In this document: positions 7,530-16,103 of the stretch, in pieces | Numbering within the stretch: position 1 is the stretch's first letter | Layout: each line of letters begins with the position of its first letter | NCBI GenBank assembly: GCA_036555725.1 | Contig: DATBKU010000133.1 | Location: 18,752-82,751, forward strand | Direction of reading: 5' to 3' | Origin: CALAED01 sp036555725 | GTDB lineage: Bacteria; Actinomycetota; Actinomycetes; Streptosporangiales; Streptosporangiaceae | Length of the DNA: 64,000 nt | The notes under the pieces: generated by a model | The model's database searches: none | What the model saw: the letters and a program-made list of their open reading frames with translations, nothing else | Told to the model about the DNA's origin: nothing | Translations under genes and position numbers: made by a program

Positions 7530-8435
7530 ATGCGCACCCTCCGGACTCCCGACGACCGGTTCGCCGACCTCCCCGACTTCCCGTACGAGCCGAAGTACGC
7601 CGAGGTGCCCGACCTCGACGGCGGCACGCTGCGCACGGCGTACGTCGACGAGGGCACCGGCCCGGTCGTGTTGTTGCTGCACGGCGAGCCGTCGTGGTCC
7701 TTCCTCTATCGGCGCGTCATCCGGGTGCTGCTCGACAGTGGGCTGCGCGTCGTGGCCCCGGACATGATCGGCTTCGGCCGGTCCGACAAGCCCGCGGAGA
7801 TGGCCGACCACACCTACGCCCGGCACATCGAGTGGGCGCGCGCCCTCGTCGACGACGTCCTCGACCTGCGCGACGTGACCCTCGTCGGGCAGGACTGGGG
7901 CGGGCTGATCGGGCTGCGCCTCGTCGTCGCGGACCCGGATCGGTACGCTCGCGTGGTCGCGGCCAACACCGGGTTGCCCACCGGTGACTTCCCGATGCCG
8001 GAGGCGTGGCTGCGGTTCCGCGAGGCCGTACGGACGGCCCCGTCGTTCGACATCGCCCGCGGCATCCAGTCGGGCTGCCGTACGACACTCTCGGACGAGG
8101 TACGCGCGGCGTACGACGCGCCGTTCCCCGACGAGTCGTACAAGGCCGGACCGCGGGCCATGCCGGGGCTGGTGCCCGCCGAGACGACCGACCCGGAGAC
8201 GCCTGCCAACCGGGCCGCCTGGGACGCACTCCGGGAGTGGAACAAGCCGTTCCTCGTGGCGTTCAGTGACAAGGATCCGATCACCGGGCCGATGGCGCCG
8301 CTCTTCAAGCAACTCGTCCCGGGCGCGAACGGCATCGACCACCCGACCCTCGAGGGCGCCGGCCACTTCCTGCAGGAGGACGCGGGCGAGCGGCTCGGCC
8401 GGGAGATCGCCGCCTTCGTAGGGAGCACGAAGTGA
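7530..8435 (+). CDS. Haloalkane dehalogenase-like alpha/beta hydrolase
   Basis: 301 residues. The oxyanion-hole motif HGEPSWSFLYR (51-61) is characteristic of DhlA/DmmA-type haloalkane dehalogenases. The nucleophile elbow is VGQDWGG with D122 followed by the halide-binding tryptophan W123. The general base is in GAGHFLQED (H279) and an acid is likely D249 in SDKDP. The predicted reaction is hydrolytic release of halide from a haloalkane; the true substrate is unknown. ATG 7530 fits the family start; the ribosome binding site is weak. The stop overlaps the rnhB start by 4 bp, so the two are co-translated, an odd pairing. It is divergent from the kinase. Confidence 0.85.
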   Translation: MRTLRTPDDRFADLPDFPYEPKYAEVPDLDGGTLRTAYVDEGTGPVVLLLHGEPSWSFLYRRVIRVLLDSGLRVVAPDMIGFGRSDKPAEMADHTYARHIEWARALVDDVLDLRDVTLVGQDWGGLIGLRLVVADPDRYARVVAANTGLPTGDFPMPEAWLRFREAVRTAPSFDIARGIQSGCRTTLSDEVRAAYDAPFPDESYKAGPRAMPGLVPAETTDPETPANRAAWDALREWNKPFLVAFSDKDPITGPMAPLFKQLVPGANGIDHPTLEGAGHFLQEDAGERLGREIAAFVGSTK

Positions 8436-9229
8436 CCGCCCGTACGAGTCTCGGGCACACCGAGGCCGCGGGCGAGGACGGCCTGTTCGACGGCCATCCC
8501 CCGGCCATCCCCGACGACGGCCCCCGGGTGGCCGGGTACGAGATCGAGGAACAGTTGCGGGCGGCGGGGGCCGTCCGCATCGCGGGCGTCGACGAAGTGG
8601 GCCGGGGCGCGTGGGCCGGGCCGGTGGTGGTCGGGGCGGCGGTCACCGACCTCACCTCGCCGCCGGAGCTGTCCGGGCCGGGCGGGCGGCCGATCCGGCT
8701 GACCGACTCCAAACTGCTCACCGCGCGCCACCGGGCTGCGTTCGCCGAGATCCTGCCCGGCTGGCTGGTCTCGTACGGCTTCGGCGCCGCGAGCCCCGAA
8801 GAGATCGACGAACTCGGCATGACCGAGGCCCTGCGCCGGGCCGCCGCCCAGGCCCTCGACGCGCTCCCCGACCGTCCCGATGCCGTGATCCTCGACGGCA
8901 AGCACGACGTCCTGCGCGGCAGCGGATGGGCGGTACGGTGCGAGGTCAAGGCCGACCAGCGGTCGGTGTCGGTGGCCGCCGCGTCGGTGCTGGCCAAGGT
9001 GCACCGCGACCGGCTCATGGCCGACCTCGACCCCGAGTACCCGCCGTACGGGTTCGCGGACTCGGCCGGGTACCCGTCGCCGGTGCACCAGCAGGCGCTG
9101 CGCGACCTCGGCCCGACGCCGCACCACCGGCTGTCGTGGTCGTATCTCGACGAGCTGCCCCGGTGGCGGCATTTGAAGAAGCACCGCGACCCGCTCGCCG
9201 GCGAGGGCCAGCTCACCCTCGGCCTCTGA
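8432..9229 (+). CDS. rnhB: Ribonuclease HII
   Basis: 265 residues; removes RNA from RNA-DNA hybrids and misincorporated ribonucleotides. The hallmark AGVDEVGRGAWAGPVVVGA gives D54 and E55; D155 (ILDGKHDV) and D175 (KADQRSVSVAAASVLAKV) complete the metal-binding carboxylates. An N-terminal extension of about 45 residues precedes the core. GTG 8432 overlaps the stop of the upstream hydrolase (GTGA), so translation is coupled. In many actinomycetes rnhB lies near rplS/lepB; here it stands with a dehalogenase-like gene instead. Confidence 0.95.
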   Translation: MTARTSLGHTEAAGEDGLFDGHPPAIPDDGPRVAGYEIEEQLRAAGAVRIAGVDEVGRGAWAGPVVVGAAVTDLTSPPELSGPGGRPIRLTDSKLLTARHRAAFAEILPGWLVSYGFGAASPEEIDELGMTEALRRAAAQALDALPDRPDAVILDGKHDVLRGSGWAVRCEVKADQRSVSVAAASVLAKVHRDRLMADLDPEYPPYGFADSAGYPSPVHQQALRDLGPTPHHRLSWSYLDELPRWRHLKKHRDPLAGEGQLTLGL

Positions 9230-9245
9230 GCCCAAGCCGCCAAGG

Positions 9246-9296
9246 CGCCCAACCCGCGAGACCGCCCAACCCCCGAGACCGCCCAACCCCCGAGAC
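9246..9296. repeat. 17-bp tandem repeat after rnhB
   Basis: Three head-to-tail units of CGCCCAACCCCCGAGAC (9246, 9263, 9280) and a degenerate fourth from 9297, in the 118-bp gap between the convergent rnhB and response-regulator genes. No terminator hairpin is obvious in this gap. Confidence 0.8.
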
Positions 9297-9347
9297 CGCC
9301 GAACCCTGAGGGGGTCGAACCCTGAGGGCGCCGGGCGCGGTCGGGCG

Positions 9348-9953
9348 TCAGAGCCAGCCGTTGTGGCGGGCGGTACGGACGGCCTCGATGCGGTTGCGGG
9401 AGCCGGTCTTCTGGATCGCGGCCGACAGATAGTTCCGTACGGTGCTCTCCGACAGGTGCAGGCGGGCGGCGATGTCGGCGACCGTGGATCCGTCGGCGGC
9501 GACCGTGAGCACGTCGCGTTCGCGTTCGGTGAGCGGGTTCGCGCCGGTGGACAGCGCCGCGGCGGCGAGCGCGGGGTCGATGACCTGCTCGCCGGCCAGC
9601 ACCCGGCGAATGGCCGCGGCCAGCTCCTCGACCGGGCCGTCCTTGACCAGAAAGCCGCTCGCGCCCGCCTCCATCGCCCGGCGCAGGTACCCGGGCCGCC
9701 CGAACGTCGTAATGATCAAGACCAGGCAGGACGGCAAGGCACGCCGCAGGTCGGCGGTCACGTCCAGACCGCTGCGCCCCGGCATCTCGATGTCGACGAC
9801 GGCCACGTCCGGGCGCGTCTGCAGAGCCTCGGACACGACCTTGTCGCCCGCGCCGACCTGCGCGACCACGTCGATGTCGTCCTCGAGGCCGAGCAGCAGG
9901 GCCAGGGCGCCGCGCATCATGCCCTGGTCCTCCGCCAGCAGGACGCGGATCAT
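9348..9953 (-). CDS. NarL/LuxR-family response regulator (DesR-like)
   Basis: 201 residues: receiver domain with acidic pocket (LLAEDQ), phosphoacceptor D54 (VVDIEMPG) and conserved lysine (FLVKDG), then a C-terminal LuxR/GerE helix-turn-helix (LTERERDVLTVAADGSTVADIAARLHLSESTV read in part, about residues 138-190). It is the last gene of a minus-strand operon, 21 bp after the histidine kinase stop, so these are cognate partners. It probably regulates the ABC transporter genes of the same operon through a palindrome near 13170. Confidence 0.95.
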   Translation of the reverse strand: MIRVLLAEDQGMMRGALALLLGLEDDIDVVAQVGAGDKVVSEALQTRPDVAVVDIEMPGRSGLDVTADLRRALPSCLVLIITTFGRPGYLRRAMEAGASGFLVKDGPVEELAAAIRRVLAGEQVIDPALAAAALSTGANPLTERERDVLTVAADGSTVADIAARLHLSESTVRNYLSAAIQKTGSRNRIEAVRTARHNGWL

Positions 9954-9974
9954 CCGTACTCCTTCGGCGACGGC

Positions 9975-11333
9975 TCAGCGACGGGTCTCCGCCGCACGCG
10001 CGGCGTCGGTCGGCTCCCCCGTTCCCCCCGCGCCCCCGGCGTCGGATGGCTCCCCCGTACCCGCCGCGCCCGCGGCGTTGGCCGACTCCCCCGTAGCGCC
10101 TGCGGCGTCGCTTGACTCCCCCATACGGCCCACGGTCGGTTCGGGCGCCACGCCCGCCACGGCCAGCGTCACGGCCAGCCGGAAGCCGCCACCGCGCCGC
10201 GGCCCCGCCTCGAGCGTGCCGCCGGCCGCGGCCAGCCGTTCCCGCAGCCCGGACAGCCCGTGGCCGGCCGCGACCTCGCCGTCGCCCGGGTCGCCGTCCA
10301 CGCCGTCGCCCGAGTCGCCGCCCGCGCCGTCGTCACGGATCTCCGCGACGACCTGACCGGCCCGGTGTCGTACGTCGATCTCGGCGTGCCGGGCCTGGCT
10401 GTGCCGAATCACGTTCGTGGTGCCTTCCCGTACCACCCAGCCGAGCAGCGCGTCGGGCTCGGGCGGGAGCGGCGGACCCTCCTGCCTGATCACGACGTCG
10501 ATGCCGGCGTCGGCCAGCGCCGTACGAGCTCCGTCGATCTCGGCGGTCAGCCCGCGACCCCGGTAGCCGGTCACCGCCTCGCGCACTTCGCGGAGCGCCC
10601 GCCGGCCGACGTCCTCGATGTCGCCCGCCTGCTCTGCGGCGACCGCCGGATCGCGCTGCGCCAGACGTCGTACGGCCTGCGCCTTGACCACCATGAGCGA
10701 CAGCGTATGGCCGAGCAGGTCGTGCAGGTCACGCGCGAAACGCAGGCGCTCCTCGGTGACGGCGTTCCTGGCCAGCTCCTCGCGCGTCTCGCGCAGGGCG
10801 CGGATCACCGCGAACTGCCGCAGGATGATCGCGGTCACCACGCAGGACGTGGCCGTGCCGTACCACGTGCCGAAGATGCCGCCACCACTGGCGCCGCCAA
10901 TCCAGCCGACGAGGACGCCGAGGCTCGGCAGCCCGAGGACCGTGAGGACCAGGTAGAACTCGTCCTGGCGGGTCACCCGCTGGCCGAGCGCCACGCCGTA
11001 CGCGATTCCCAGCAGCGGCCAGAGCGAGTACCACCCGCCGTGGAAGCCCAGGGTCGCGGCCGTGACGACCGCCGTGAACGCGCCCAGCACTACGAGCGGG
11101 ACCCGCCAGCGCAGCCGTCCGTCGAAGGTGGTCCTGATCGACGCGATGTACAGGACGGCACACGTGACGAGCGCCAGTGTCGCCAGCCAGGCGGGCCGGC
11201 TCTGCCCGGTCAGTACGTCGTGGACGGGCCATCCGACGAGCAGCACCCAGCAGTAGAACGCGCCCGGGCTGGGGCCGTCGTCGGCGTTCATATGGTCGAG
11301 GTCGACGATCGGCGTCCGCCGCTTCTTGAGCAC
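9975..11333 (-). CDS. Membrane sensor histidine kinase (DesK-like, HisKA_3)
   Basis: 452 residues. Several membrane helices lie between about residues 25 and 170, followed by the HisKA_3 box (FARDLHDLLGHTLS, phospho-acceptor H204) and a HATPase domain with N-box EGTTNVIRHSQA, a short acidic insert and HGLSGLRERL. The last ~50 residues are a Gly/Ala/Glu-rich tail coded by 36-bp repeats. Start GTG 11333 (GTG 11336 is adjacent) has AAAGGAG upstream. The many short helices without a large extracellular domain suggest an intramembrane signal such as membrane state or a transported toxic compound. Confidence 0.92.
   Translation of the reverse strand: MLKKRRTPIVDLDHMNADDGPSPGAFYCWVLLVGWPVHDVLTGQSRPAWLATLALVTCAVLYIASIRTTFDGRLRWRVPLVVLGAFTAVVTAATLGFHGGWYSLWPLLGIAYGVALGQRVTRQDEFYLVLTVLGLPSLGVLVGWIGGASGGGIFGTWYGTATSCVVTAIILRQFAVIRALRETREELARNAVTEERLRFARDLHDLLGHTLSLMVVKAQAVRRLAQRDPAVAAEQAGDIEDVGRRALREVREAVTGYRGRGLTAEIDGARTALADAGIDVVIRQEGPPLPPEPDALLGWVVREGTTNVIRHSQARHAEIDVRHRAGQVVAEIRDDGAGGDSGDGVDGDPGDGEVAAGHGLSGLRERLAAAGGTLEAGPRRGGGFRLAVTLAVAGVAPEPTVGRMGESSDAAGATGESANAAGAAGTGEPSDAGGAGGTGEPTDAARAAETRR
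10002..10133. repeat. 36-bp repeats coding the histidine kinase tail
   Basis: Units starting GGCGTCGG at 10002, 10038 and 10074 (36 bp apart) and GGCGTCGC at 10104 (30 bp later). They encode repeated GEPSDAGGAG-like dodecapeptides after the catalytic domain. Confidence 0.75.
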
Positions 11334-11458
11334 CACAAACTCCTTTGTACGACCTTCCACCACGATCTCGCTCCCCGGCCCCCGCAACTGTGCGGAGACC
11401 TGGGCGCGCGATCGCGGCGGTCGGACGGGCGGAACGTCAAGCGGAACGGCTTGGACGG

Positions 11459-12187
11459 TCACGCCGTACGGACGGATCGGCGGTAGGCGTACACGGCGAA
11501 GCCGCCGAAGATGGCGAACCAGGCGAGCAGGCCCGCCGCCGCGGCGACCGAGAAGGTGCCGCCGAAGGCGATCCGCCACGACAGCTCGCCGTACCGGTTG
11601 GCCGGGGTGAACGTGGCGACCGTCTGCAGCCAGTGCGGGAACTGCTTGATCGGGATCCACAGCCCGCCGATCAGCGACAGGCCGAGGTAGCCGAGCGCGC
11701 CGCTCATCTGCGCCTTCTGTGCGTCGAAGAGATATCCGATGCCCATGGCCAGCACCGCGATCGGGGCGATGCCCAGCCACAGCAGCGCGACAATCGCCAG
11801 CCATTGCCCGGCGCCGAGCGAGACGCCGTTGACCAGCGCGCCGAGCAGGCACACGGCCGCGATCGGCGGGAACGCCACGGCCATGCCGCACAGCGTGCGC
11901 GCGGCCACCACTTGCAGCGGCGAGAGCGGCAGCAGCCGCAGCTGGCGGATCCAGCCGAGCGACTTGTCCTCGGCGACCCCGACGCCGTTGTTCAGGACGG
12001 CCCCGAGGGCGCCGAAGCCGGCCATGCCGACCATCGCGTACAGGGCGGCCTCGCGGTGGTCCTGCCCGGTCACGCTGGACAGGTTGGTGAAGACGAGGTA
12101 CGTCACCACCGGCATGATCAGCGTCATGAACAGGTAGCCGCCGTCGCGCATCAGCCGGAGCATCTCCAGGCGCAGGTAGCCGAACAT
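11459..12187 (-). CDS. ABC-2 type transporter permease
   Basis: 242 residues with about six hydrophobic helices and the ABC-2 pattern: a short charged N-terminus (FGYLRLEMLRLMRDG), a large first span (LFMTLIMPVVTYLVF), an ED-loop-like segment (VGVAEDKSLGWIRQL RLLPLSP) and a C-terminal span ending in AYRRS. ATG 12187 overlaps the ATPase stop by one base (TGATG) with AAGGAG eight bases upstream, so the pair is translationally coupled. Together with the ATPase it forms an efflux-type ABC transporter, probably of the drug/lantibiotic or lipid group controlled by the linked two-component pair. Confidence 0.92.
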   Translation of the reverse strand: MFGYLRLEMLRLMRDGGYLFMTLIMPVVTYLVFTNLSSVTGQDHREAALYAMVGMAGFGALGAVLNNGVGVAEDKSLGWIRQLRLLPLSPLQVVAARTLCGMAVAFPPIAAVCLLGALVNGVSLGAGQWLAIVALLWLGIAPIAVLAMGIGYLFDAQKAQMSGALGYLGLSLIGGLWIPIKQFPHWLQTVATFTPANRYGELSWRIAFGGTFSVAAAAGLLAWFAIFGGFAVYAYRRSVRTA

Positions 12188-13104
12188 CACACAGTCTCCT
12201 TGGTGGTATCGGTGAGGGCCAGGAAGGCGTCCTCCAGCGCGGCCCCGGTGACCTCGAGGTTTCGTACGACTCCGGCCCCGGCCAGGGCGAGCACGGTCGC
12301 GTCGGAGTCGGTGCTGCGCAGGTGCGCCCGGTCGCCGCGGATCTCGACGGCGACCACGCCGGGCAGCCGGTCCAGCGCCGTACCGGCCGGCAGGTCGACC
12401 GAGACCGTACGGCCGGCCACGCGCTGTTTGATCTCGGCACTGGTGCCGTCGGCGATCAACCGGCCCCGGTCGACGACGACGATCCGGTCGGCGTTGTCAT
12501 CGGCCTCCTCCAGGTAGTGCGTGGAGAACAGGACCGTGCGGCCGGACGCGGCGTACCCCCGGATGGCGGCCCAGAGCTCGCGCCGCGACTCGACGTCGAG
12601 CGAGGCCGTCGGCTCGTCCAGCACGATCAGCTCCGGCGCCCCGGCCAGCGCGATGGCGAACCGGACCCGCTGCGTCTGCCCGCCGGACAGCTTGTCGGCC
12701 CAGCGGCCGGCCAGGTCGGTGATCCGCGCCGTCTCCAGGATCTCGGCCAACGGCGGAGGCGCCGGATAGCACTCCCGGACAAAGCCGATCAGCTCCCGCA
12801 CCTTCACCCGGGGGATCAGCCGGTTCTCCTGCGGCATCGCACCGATCCGGCCGTTCCGTACGGCCCGTTCCGGATCGCCGCCGAGGACCCGTACCGTCCC
12901 GGTGTCGGGCGCGGTCAGGCCCAGCAGCATCGCGATCGTCGTCGACTTGCCGGCGCCGTTGGGACCGAGCAGCGCCACCGTTTCGCCCGCCCGGATCGTC
13001 AGGTCGAGGCCGTCGATGGCCCGTACGTCCCCATAGTTCTTCGTCACGTTGGTGATGGTCAGCGCACTGTTCGTGGCGGCTTCACCGATGTCTGTGGCTC
13101 GCAT
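12187..13104 (-). CDS. ABC transporter ATP-binding protein
   Basis: 305 residues (DrrA/CcmA type). Walker A GPNGAGKST at 47-55, Q-loop MPQENRL, signature LSGGQTQRV, Walker B LIVLDEPTASLD, H-loop FSTHYLEEADD, then a C-terminal extension of about 90 residues common in exporters of this group. ATG 13104 is the first gene of the operon ATPase, permease, kinase, regulator. A 14-bp palindrome lies 60 bp upstream. The same operon layout is known for resistance and membrane-fluidity systems; the substrate is not evident. Confidence 0.95.
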   Translation of the reverse strand: MRATDIGEAATNSALTITNVTKNYGDVRAIDGLDLTIRAGETVALLGPNGAGKSTTIAMLLGLTAPDTGTVRVLGGDPERAVRNGRIGAMPQENRLIPRVKVRELIGFVRECYPAPPPLAEILETARITDLAGRWADKLSGGQTQRVRFAIALAGAPELIVLDEPTASLDVESRRELWAAIRGYAASGRTVLFSTHYLEEADDNADRIVVVDRGRLIADGTSAEIKQRVAGRTVSVDLPAGTALDRLPGVVAVEIRGDRAHLRSTDSDATVLALAGAGVVRNLEVTGAALEDAFLALTDTTKETV

Positions 13105-13163
13105 GCCTACGACGGTACGAACGCGAAGATCCGCGAAGCAGAGCCAAGAATCTGGTCTTGAAC

Positions 13164-13177
13164 AGGACAAATGTCCT
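13164..13177. promoter_or_regulatory. Inverted repeat AGGACA-AA-TGTCCT
   Basis: Perfect 6-bp arms around AA in the divergent region between the ABC operon and the tandem AAA gene. It is a plausible binding site for the operon's own NarL-type response regulator. Its position over 13171 argues against that ATG as the start of the rightward gene. Confidence 0.5.
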
Positions 13178-13311
13178 ATAGCGCAGAATGGGCTTTGCGA
13201 CCGGGGCCGAAACCACGGGTGAGTGGCTGGTCAAGCCGGGCCGCTGACACTAGCGTCAAGGGACGGTTGGAGGGTGCCCTCCAGGTAGGGCGTGCGCTAT
13301 ACACGGCTGTG

Positions 13312-15729
13312 ATGCGACACTTCGGCAGATCTCGTTCCCGCTGGCAGGCAGCGAATGCCGCGCGGGACCTGTTCGAACGTGTCCGTTGGCGATATTTCCA
13401 GATTCAGCCTGGTATGCGGAGGTTGGCGGCGCTGGTCATCGTCGCGGTGGCCGTTGCGATCGCCGTGGTCGTGGGCTGGCCCATTGTCACAACGCTCGTC
13501 TTTACGGTCGTCCTGCTCGCAGTGGTGGCCTTCACCATGCGGTCGCCGGTCGGCATGGCCACGATGATCGTCGTGATCTGCTGGCTGGTCGCGTCGGTGC
13601 CGCTGGGCCGGCTCTATCCGACCCAGGAGTACCAGTCGGTGTTCCTCGCGCTGCTCGCGCTGCCGGTGGTGTTCGCCGCCTTCCGGCTCGGGGCGTACGC
13701 GCCGTGGCGGACGACCCTGCTGGCGCTGGCGCTGGCCGGGATCGTCGCGGCCGCGACCGCCCAGCAGGTGCCGCAGCTGCACGTCGGTCCGGCCTGGCTG
13801 TCCGGGCTGCTCGTGCTGGCCTACCGGTGGGACCAGGTCCGTCGCGCGGTGCCGGCTGAGGCGTACGAGAACGGATGGGTACAGGAAGAGGACCCACCGG
13901 CCGGTTACGAAGACAGCGAGCCGGCGGCCCAGGTGCCGGGCGTGCCGGCCGCGACCCAGGCGGCGTACGAACAGCGGGCCGTGGACGACGAGGACGACGA
14001 CGAGACCCCGGCGATCTCGGTGCGCGACGCGCTCGCCGAGCTGGAGGGCATGATCGGGCTGGAGCCGGTGAAACGGCAGGTCCGCTCGATCGCCGCGTCG
14101 ATCGAGGCCGCCCACCTGCGCGCCGAGGCGGGCGTGCCGACCGAGAAGCCGATGCGGCACTTCGTGTTCGTGGGGCCGTCCGGCACGGGCAAGACGACGG
14201 TGGCGCGCATCCTCGCCAAGGTCTTCTATGCCTTCGGGCTGCTGCCGGCGGCCAACGTCGTCGAGGCGCACCGCGCGGATCTGGTCGGCGAGTACCTCGG
14301 CGCCACCGCCATCAAGACCAACCAGCTGGTCGACAGCGCGCTGGGCGGCGTGCTGTTCATCGACGAGGCGTACAGCCTGATCAACGCGGCCGACGGGCAG
14401 CCGGACCGGTTTGGCAACGAGGCCGTCCAGGCGCTGCTGAAACGGGCCGAAGACGACCGCGAGGACCTCGTGATCATCCTCGCCGGGTACGAGCAGCAGA
14501 TGGAGGACTTTCTGACCTCCAACCCCGGCCTCGCCTCCCGGTTCGGCACGCGGGTGCGGTTTCCGTCGTACGGCACGGCCGAGCTGCTGCGGATCGCCGA
14601 CTACCATGCCGAGCTGCGCGGCGACCAGTTCGACGACGAGGCCCGGGCGCTGCTGCGCACCAGGTTCGACGAGGTCTGGCGGCGCGGCATCATCGACGAG
14701 CTGGGCAACGGGCGGTTCGTCCGCTCGCTGACCGAGGGCGCGTCGCGGGCCCGTGACGTACGGGTCGTCGGCTCCGGAGACCAGCCGACCGCCGACGAGC
14801 TGGTCACGGTTCGGGCGGAGGACGTCGACGTGGCGTTCGCCGAGGTCACCGAGCGGTACCGCGGCTACGCCGAGACCCCGACGCTGGAGGAGGCGCTCGC
14901 GTCGCTGGACGCCATGATCGGCCTCGAGCCGGTGAAGCGCCAGGTCCGCGAGATCGCCGCGCAGCTGCAGGTGTCGCGGTTGCGCCGCAAGCAGGGCCTG
15001 GTCGCCCAGCCACCGATGCGGCATTTCGTGTTCGTGGGGCCGTCCGGCACGGGCAAGACGACGGTCGCGCGCGTGCTCGGCCGGGTCTTCTCCGCGCTCG
15101 GCCTGCTGGCCCGCCCGGACGTGGTCGAGGCGCAGCGCGCCGATCTGGTCGGCGACCACCTCGGCTCCACGGCCATCAAGACCAACAAGATCGTCGACAG
15201 CGCGCTGGGCGGGGTCCTGTTCATCGACGAGGCGTACGCCCTGGCCAACCCCGGCTACTCGGGCGGCGACGCGTTCGGCGCCGAGGCCGTCCAGACCCTG
15301 CTCAAGCGGGCCGAGGACGACCGAGAGCGGCTGGTCATCGTGCTGGCCGGCTACGAGACCGAGATGGACCGGTTCCTGCAGTCCAACCCGGGGCTCGGGT
15401 CGCGGTTCGACCTACGGGTCACCTTCCCCTCGTACGGCCCGGACGAGATGCTGGCCATCGCGCAGACGATCGCCGAGCAGGCCGGCGACACGTGGGAGGA
15501 CAAGGCGCTCGACGACCTGGCGTTGATCTTCCAGCGGATCTGTGGCCGCGGCCAGGTCGACCAGCTCGGCAACGGCCGGTTCGCGCGGTCGCTGTATGAG
15601 AAGTCGGGGGCGTCGCGCGACGTCCGTGTCGCCACGCTCGGCGCGGAGGCGACGACCACCGACCTGACGACGCTGCGCTCCGAAGACGTCCGGGCCGCCT
15701 ATAAGGAACTGACCGCCCGTCTTCGCTAA
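13312..15729 (+). CDS. Membrane protein with two CbxX/CfqX (EccA-like) AAA+ ATPase domains
   Basis: 805 residues from ATG 13312. The upstream in-frame ATG 13171 is possible, but codons before 13312 are not G/C-ending and a palindrome lies there. About 4-5 hydrophobic helices occupy residues ~35-160, then an acidic linker, then two homologous AAA+ domains. The first has Walker A GPSGTGKTT at 288 and Walker B LFIDEAY; the second has Walker A at 576 and the same Walker B. Each has a sensor/arginine segment near SNPGL-SRF. CbxX domains remodel protein complexes (Rubisco activase CbbX, type VII secretion EccA). No ESX genes are nearby, so the target is unknown. Confidence 0.88.
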   Translation: MRHFGRSRSRWQAANAARDLFERVRWRYFQIQPGMRRLAALVIVAVAVAIAVVVGWPIVTTLVFTVVLLAVVAFTMRSPVGMATMIVVICWLVASVPLGRLYPTQEYQSVFLALLALPVVFAAFRLGAYAPWRTTLLALALAGIVAAATAQQVPQLHVGPAWLSGLLVLAYRWDQVRRAVPAEAYENGWVQEEDPPAGYEDSEPAAQVPGVPAATQAAYEQRAVDDEDDDETPAISVRDALAELEGMIGLEPVKRQVRSIAASIEAAHLRAEAGVPTEKPMRHFVFVGPSGTGKTTVARILAKVFYAFGLLPAANVVEAHRADLVGEYLGATAIKTNQLVDSALGGVLFIDEAYSLINAADGQPDRFGNEAVQALLKRAEDDREDLVIILAGYEQQMEDFLTSNPGLASRFGTRVRFPSYGTAELLRIADYHAELRGDQFDDEARALLRTRFDEVWRRGIIDELGNGRFVRSLTEGASRARDVRVVGSGDQPTADELVTVRAEDVDVAFAEVTERYRGYAETPTLEEALASLDAMIGLEPVKRQVREIAAQLQVSRLRRKQGLVAQPPMRHFVFVGPSGTGKTTVARVLGRVFSALGLLARPDVVEAQRADLVGDHLGSTAIKTNKIVDSALGGVLFIDEAYALANPGYSGGDAFGAEAVQTLLKRAEDDRERLVIVLAGYETEMDRFLQSNPGLGSRFDLRVTFPSYGPDEMLAIAQTIAEQAGDTWEDKALDDLALIFQRICGRGQVDQLGNGRFARSLYEKSGASRDVRVATLGAEATTTDLTTLRSEDVRAAYKELTARLR
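14161..15065. repeat. Internal duplication: identical 41-bp segment in both AAA domains
   Basis: The Walker A region is identical over 41 bp at 14161-14201 and 15025-15065 (864 bp apart), including third codon positions. This shows either recent duplication or gene conversion between the two AAA domains. Confidence 0.8.
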
Positions 15730-15778
15730 ACCCCGCCCCCGCCGGTGATCGGCTGGGGATGCCTAAAGAGTCGCCCGA

Positions 15779-16050
15779 TCACGACGGATAAGCGGCCTCG
15801 TCTTGGAAGGTGCGGGCAAGGAGGCGGAGGCCCGCGGCGATGTGCTCGGTGCCGACGGCGCCGTAGCCGAGCACGACGCCGCTCTGCGGTCGCTCGCCCG
15901 CGTAGAACCGCGCCAGGTCGTCGAACGCGACGCCCCGCTCGCGGGCCCGCTCGAGCACGCACAGGTGCAGGCCGGCGGCGGACGGCACCGGGTCGAGCCC
16001 GCGGCAGGCGCGGTCCAGCGAATTTCCGACAGCATCGGCCGGCCGTGAGT
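15779..16050 (-). pseudogene. C-terminal remnant of a MocR/PdxR-type GntR regulator
   Basis: On the minus strand the frame reads SAAGLHLCVLERARERG, then FDDLARFYAGE, then VVLGYGAV and IAAGLRLLARTF before the stop at 15781-15779. This is the extreme C-terminus of MocR-type regulators (aminotransferase-like effector domain). No MocR sequence is recognisable upstream of about 16020 and the divergent Ada-AlkA gene begins at 16104, so more than 80 percent of the gene is gone. It marks a rearrangement next to the repair gene. Confidence 0.7.
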
Positions 16051-16103
16051 CGATGTCGTATTTTCGCTAGCCTGAAGTGGTGACGCGGAGACATGCTGGC
16101 GGC

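Noticed and set aside
13171..13311. Upstream start (ATG 13171) for the tandem AAA protein
   Set aside because: Codons from 13171 to 13311 have mixed third positions, there is no good ribosome binding site, and a palindrome overlaps the ATG.
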